Positions 60,609 through 64,000 of a DNA stretch of 64,000 nt are shown here, one piece after another; within the stretch, counting starts at the first letter, position 1; every line of letters starts with the position of its first letter. The position numbers and the translations under genes are program-made. The notes beneath the pieces were generated by a model. It was not told the origin of the DNA. It ran no database searches and worked only from the letters and a program-made list of their open reading frames with translations. The stretch comes from an uncultured Poribacteria bacterium (GTDB lineage Bacteria > Poribacteria > WGA-4E > PCPOR2b), in NCBI GenBank assembly GCA_958296125.1, contig OY282444.1, positions 2,947,623 through 3,011,622 of the forward strand, read 5' to 3'.

Positions 60609-60682
60609 AACCCTGTAATTTTACTTTTCAAAAGAAGGTTTTAGAATCGGTCAACAAAACCATCTATAAGGAGAAACGCTCT

Positions 60683-63600
60683 GTGTTTAACTGTCATGTC
60701 ATATCCTATTTGATTAGGGCTCAATATCGCATCGCACTCATCGTCCTGGTGTTCATCATCGGTTCTCAAAATGTATCCGCCCAAATCGCGCAAGATGCTT
60801 ATGCTATCTTTGAACGGAGTTGTCTCATCTGCCACGGCCCCGACGGTGCCTATCGGGAGACCCTCTTAATCGAACACAACGCACTCATCGGAGAGGGGAG
60901 CGTTGTCCCGGGAAACCCCGATGCTTCCGAACTGTATAACCGACTCCTAACCACTGACCTAGCCAAACGGATGCCGCTCGCACAACCGCAGCTATCCACC
61001 CAAGCAGTTGACACCATCCGAAACTGGATTTTAGCCGGCGCACCCGATTGGGCGGTCACCTCTACAACCGATGGCGACTTCATCTCCCCCAGTGAAATCC
61101 TCAATACCATCGAGAATCATCTGATGTCACTTTCAGCTTTTGACCGTGCGTTTGCCCGTTACTTCACACTCACCCATCTCTATAACGCGGGTGAGACACC
61201 GAGGAGACTCCAAGAATACCGTAAAGGACTCTACAAACTGGTCAATAGTCTCTCATGGGGGGTGACAGTCACGAATCCACAGCCTATCGATCCACAGGGG
61301 ACAATCTTCTACATCGACCTCCGACACTACGAGTGGGATCGCAATGATGGCTGGACACAAATAGAAGCGGCGTATCCCTATCACATTGCGTTTAATGCGG
61401 CGACACAGACTGCGCTGCGGGAACAGTTGGGGCGGTTGCAGACAGAGATGAACTGTGATGTGCCATCGGTTCATATCGACTGGTTTCTGGCAACGGCATC
61501 TTTACCCCCACTATACCACGATTTACTATCCCTACCCTTAACGGATAGGGAGCTAGAGACTCGATTGGAGGTGGATGTTACCCAAAATCTACGCAATGCG
61601 CCGGGGGTGCGTGTCTGGCGGGCAGGCACCAACGATTCCGGTGTCTCCAATCACAACCGGGTGATAGAACGACACACCTCCCGATATGGCGCGTATTGGA
61701 AGAGTTACGACTTCGCGGGGAGTGTTGGCACACAGAACATCTTCACCTACCCCCTCAATTTCACGCATGATGGTGGGGAGGTTATCTTCAACCTACCGAA
61801 TGGGTTACAGGGATATTACCTTGCCAATGCGTCCGGTTTTCGTTTAGATGACGCACCGATAAACATCGTTTCCAATCCTGCGGCGAGCGATCCGACGGTG
61901 CGGAATGGGTTATCCTGTTTGGGGTGCCACACGGATGGGATGAAGACGTTTGAGGACCAAGTCCGTTCCGTGATAGAGAGTAATGCCACTCCAGCGTATG
62001 ACAAAGCGCAGGCGTTACGCTTGTATGCCGAACAATCAACGCTGGACGTGCTTGTTCAAGAAGACACGGATAGATACAAAGCGGCACTGGCAGCGACAGG
62101 GGGTGCGTTTGGTGACATTGAACCGATTTCACGATTTCATGAGGCGTTTGAGGGGTCGGTGGACGCGGCTTATGCCGCAGCTGTGGTTGGGTTGGAGACC
62201 GCAGCCTTCCAAGAGAAGATACGTGAGAATATAGGGCTACAGAACGCAGGCTTGCTAGTGTTAGAGGGTGAGAACGGGAGTATGAAACGGGACGCATGGA
62301 CATCAAGGTTTCGGGATGTGATTTTTGCGTTGGATTTCCCGGAGCAGTTCACCCCTCCGACGGTCATAACACCGCCGGAACAGACACCGAGTGCGGTTGT
62401 CCATATCCCGGACCCGAACCTGCGCGCTGCAATTGCGGAGGAGCTCGGCAAAAGCCCGAATGCCCCGATTACTGTGGAGGAGATGAAAAGGTTGAGAGCA
62501 CTCCTAGTATCGGGTAGGGGCATCCGTGATTTGACAGGCATTCAGTTCGCAACCAATCTGTATAGGTTGCATATTGGTGGGTGGGGCGAGGATGAGAATC
62601 AGGTATCTGACCTTTCGCCAATAGCGGGTTTAATCAACCTGGAAAGACTCTATCTTTCCGGTAATCCCATATCTGACTTCTCTCCCCTGAAAGGCTTAAC
62701 AAATCTCAAAGGACTGGTGTTGAATCATACTTTGGTGTCCGACTTATCTTTCGTGAGAAGTTTAACGAATCTCGATGCACTGATAGTGCAGGACACTTTG
62801 GTAACCGACCTGTCGCCGGTTGCAGGACTAATTAACCTGGAGTGGATAGCTTTTAACGATGGCGAGGGCAAAATATCCGACATATCGCCCTTTGCAGGGT
62901 TAATCAACCTGACAAAAATTAACACGTGGGGTAACCCCATATCCGATTTATCGCCCCTTGCGGGTTTAACAAAACTGGAGACGATAGATGTTTGCGGCAG
63001 TAATATATCAGACCTTACGCCTTTGGCGGGATTAACAGACTTGGAAGAACTGTATCTTGTGGGCAACGAAATATCTGATATATCCCCCCTTACGGGATTA
63101 ACCGGGTTAACCCGTATGGATCTCCATTCCAATGACATATCAGACGTAGCCCCACTTGCGGGATTAACCGGATTAACATGGTTAAATCTTTCAGTAAACG
63201 ACATATTGGATATATCCCCGCTTACAGGATTAACCAATTTGAAATGGCTAGCGGTCGATCGCAACAACATTTCTGACCTTTCACCTTTGGCGGGGTTACG
63301 CGAGAATATAACGCTCTCTTGGTCCAACAATCCGGGGATTCCCAAAGACGGGGGGCCGAATATAGAGGGACCGTGGTTATGGGTCCTGTTATCGGACGTA
63401 GAACTGAGTAACAGGGATTTACTATCAGACGCGAGTGAGGGTAAGGTGAAAGAGGTAGAGGTCGCTACCCACGGGGCGACAGCGGGAAATCCTGTTGGCG
63501 ATCAGGTGTGGGCCTTCCACAAACTCCCGTCTGGGGTACAAAATAACATCGGTGATATGCTGAAACGCGACCCACCCGATGGCCTCATCTACGGGACTGT

Positions 63601-64000
63601 ATCGCTCTATTCTCCACGGGAACAGGAGACAACGTTGCACGTCGGTGCCGATGATGGGTTAAAGGTTTGGCTCAACGGAACTTTAGTTTACAATAACCCC
63701 CGAATTTTTGGGTCTGGCGGTTACACCGATTTCGCTCCCGTCACGCTTAGGGCAGGGAAAAATATCCTATTAGTTGCGGTTGGGATAAGGGGGCGCATTC
63801 ATAACGGCGAGTTTGGGTTTAAGCTTGGCACGGAATATACAGTAGCAACCCCCGGTGTCGGCTACACTTTTTCCAACAGCTCAATTCATACGGGCGATAC
63901 CTTCACCCTTGATATCCGCGCAGAAACTGTCACCGACTTGGCAGGGTGGCAGTTTGATATTGAGTTTGCCCCTGCCGCCCTCGAAGCTATCAACGTGACC
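60683..64000 (+). CDS. Very large exported multi-domain protein: two haem c motifs, LRRs, cohesin-like start (runs off window)
   Basis: A single open frame of at least 1,106 codons, from GTG 60683 (AAGGAG 9 bases before) to the window end without a stop. The leader is hydrophobic (IALIVLVFIIGSQNVSA). The haem c motifs are CLICH (C47-H51) and CLGCH (C412-H416). Residues about 570-890 are internalin-type leucine-rich repeats with an N-cap VVHIPDPNLRAAIAEELGK. The repeat pattern is NxISDLSPLAGLTNLxxLxL. A stretch VGADDGLKVWLNGTLVYNN (about 980-1005) looks PA14-like or jelly-roll. DTFTLDIRAETVTDLAGWQ marks a cohesin-like start. It is probably an extracytoplasmic haem protein displayed at the surface. 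Confidence 0.85.
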   Translation, partial: MFNCHVISYLIRAQYRIALIVLVFIIGSQNVSAQIAQDAYAIFERSCLICHGPDGAYRETLLIEHNALIGEGSVVPGNPDASELYNRLLTTDLAKRMPLAQPQLSTQAVDTIRNWILAGAPDWAVTSTTDGDFISPSEILNTIENHLMSLSAFDRAFARYFTLTHLYNAGETPRRLQEYRKGLYKLVNSLSWGVTVTNPQPIDPQGTIFYIDLRHYEWDRNDGWTQIEAAYPYHIAFNAATQTALREQLGRLQTEMNCDVPSVHIDWFLATASLPPLYHDLLSLPLTDRELETRLEVDVTQNLRNAPGVRVWRAGTNDSGVSNHNRVIERHTSRYGAYWKSYDFAGSVGTQNIFTYPLNFTHDGGEVIFNLPNGLQGYYLANASGFRLDDAPINIVSNPAASDPTVRNGLSCLGCHTDGMKTFEDQVRSVIESNATPAYDKAQALRLYAEQSTLDVLVQEDTDRYKAALAATGGAFGDIEPISRFHEAFEGSVDAAYAAAVVGLETAAFQEKIRENIGLQNAGLLVLEGENGSMKRDAWTSRFRDVIFALDFPEQFTPPTVITPPEQTPSAVVHIPDPNLRAAIAEELGKSPNAPITVEEMKRLRALLVSGRGIRDLTGIQFATNLYRLHIGGWGEDENQVSDLSPIAGLINLERLYLSGNPISDFSPLKGLTNLKGLVLNHTLVSDLSFVRSLTNLDALIVQDTLVTDLSPVAGLINLEWIAFNDGEGKISDISPFAGLINLTKINTWGNPISDLSPLAGLTKLETIDVCGSNISDLTPLAGLTDLEELYLVGNEISDISPLTGLTGLTRMDLHSNDISDVAPLAGLTGLTWLNLSVNDILDISPLTGLTNLKWLAVDRNNISDLSPLAGLRENITLSWSNNPGIPKDGGPNIEGPWLWVLLSDVELSNRDLLSDASEGKVKEVEVATHGATAGNPVGDQVWAFHKLPSGVQNNIGDMLKRDPPDGLIYGTVSLYSPREQETTLHVGADDGLKVWLNGTLVYNNPRIFGSGGYTDFAPVTLRAGKNILLVAVGIRGRIHNGEFGFKLGTEYTVATPGVGYTFSNSSIHTGDTFTLDIRAETVTDLAGWQFDIEFAPAALEAINVT

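Noticed and set aside
1-64000. tRNA or rRNA genes
   Set aside because: No tRNA-like acceptor/T-loop patterns or rRNA segments were seen by eye. A covariance search would be decisive.
1-64000. CRISPR array or phage region
   Set aside because: No regularly spaced repeats, cas genes or phage structural genes were found.

Overview
This window reads as a chromosomal segment of an uncultured Gram-negative-type bacterium. The gene content most resembles Candidatus Poribacteria or a close relative. The pointers are: secreted beta-propeller, LamG and cohesin/dockerin proteins; a shared NPFNPETWIPY-type C-terminal tail; DUF5916 outer-membrane barrels; a DUF6785/6784-type membrane protein; two phytanoyl-CoA dioxygenase-like proteins; an M81 (MlrC-like) metallopeptidase; and many short intergenic palindromes. 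The phylum assignment is inference from gene content. Most genes lie on the minus strand and use AGGAGG-type ribosome binding sites. UGA is an ordinary stop in several genes.

Layout. 1-2.2 kb: tatD (cut by the window edge), a TPR protein and a LamG protein with a clear terminator. 2.2-3.1 kb: a gene-poor stretch with palindromes and a relic transposon end. 3.1-10.2 kb: a polytopic membrane protein, an FG-GAP propeller protein and a large MFS/spermidine-synthase/TPR fusion. 10.5-12.2 kb: a DUF983 protein and a sigma-70 factor. 12.4-19.2 kb: a cell-envelope signalling locus with a response regulator whose AAA+ domain lacks GAFTGA, a CHASE2 histidine kinase, a FecR-like protein and a PorV-like barrel fused to a transglutaminase-like domain. 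19.7-25.8 kb: two large secreted propeller proteins. 25.9-37.3 kb: three intact DUF5916 barrels plus a collapsed fourth copy, interrupted by an ABC exporter/DUF1854 pair and a BNR-type protein. 37.4-41.3 kb: envelope proteins, two methyltransferases and an OmpA-like lipoprotein. 41.7-48.0 kb: a metabolic group (Gfo/Idh/MocA oxidoreductase, two PhyH oxygenases, MlrC-like peptidase, argH). 48.3-49.2 kb: an exported thioredoxin-fold/TPR protein with an in-frame UGA. 49.4-57 kb: a small zinc-ribbon protein, then mnmE, jag, yidC, yidD and rnpA in the usual order but without rpmH, then an HNH protein and a VWA protein. 57.1-60.5 kb: an enolase-superfamily enzyme, an IS605-type tnpB element and a DUF502 protein. 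60.7 kb to the right edge: an open reading frame of at least 1,106 codons combining two haem c motifs, internalin-like leucine-rich repeats and the start of a cohesin-like domain.

The most striking observation is at 49047-49049. A UGA occupies the first cysteine position of a thioredoxin CxxC motif (U-G-W-C). The frame is intact on both sides, and just downstream is a small hairpin that fits the bacterial SECIS pattern in position and shape. This is best explained as an exported selenoprotein. The second theme is the CHASE2/FecR/barrel-transglutaminase locus, which may be an envelope-sensing system. The third is recent expansion and decay in the DUF5916 array.
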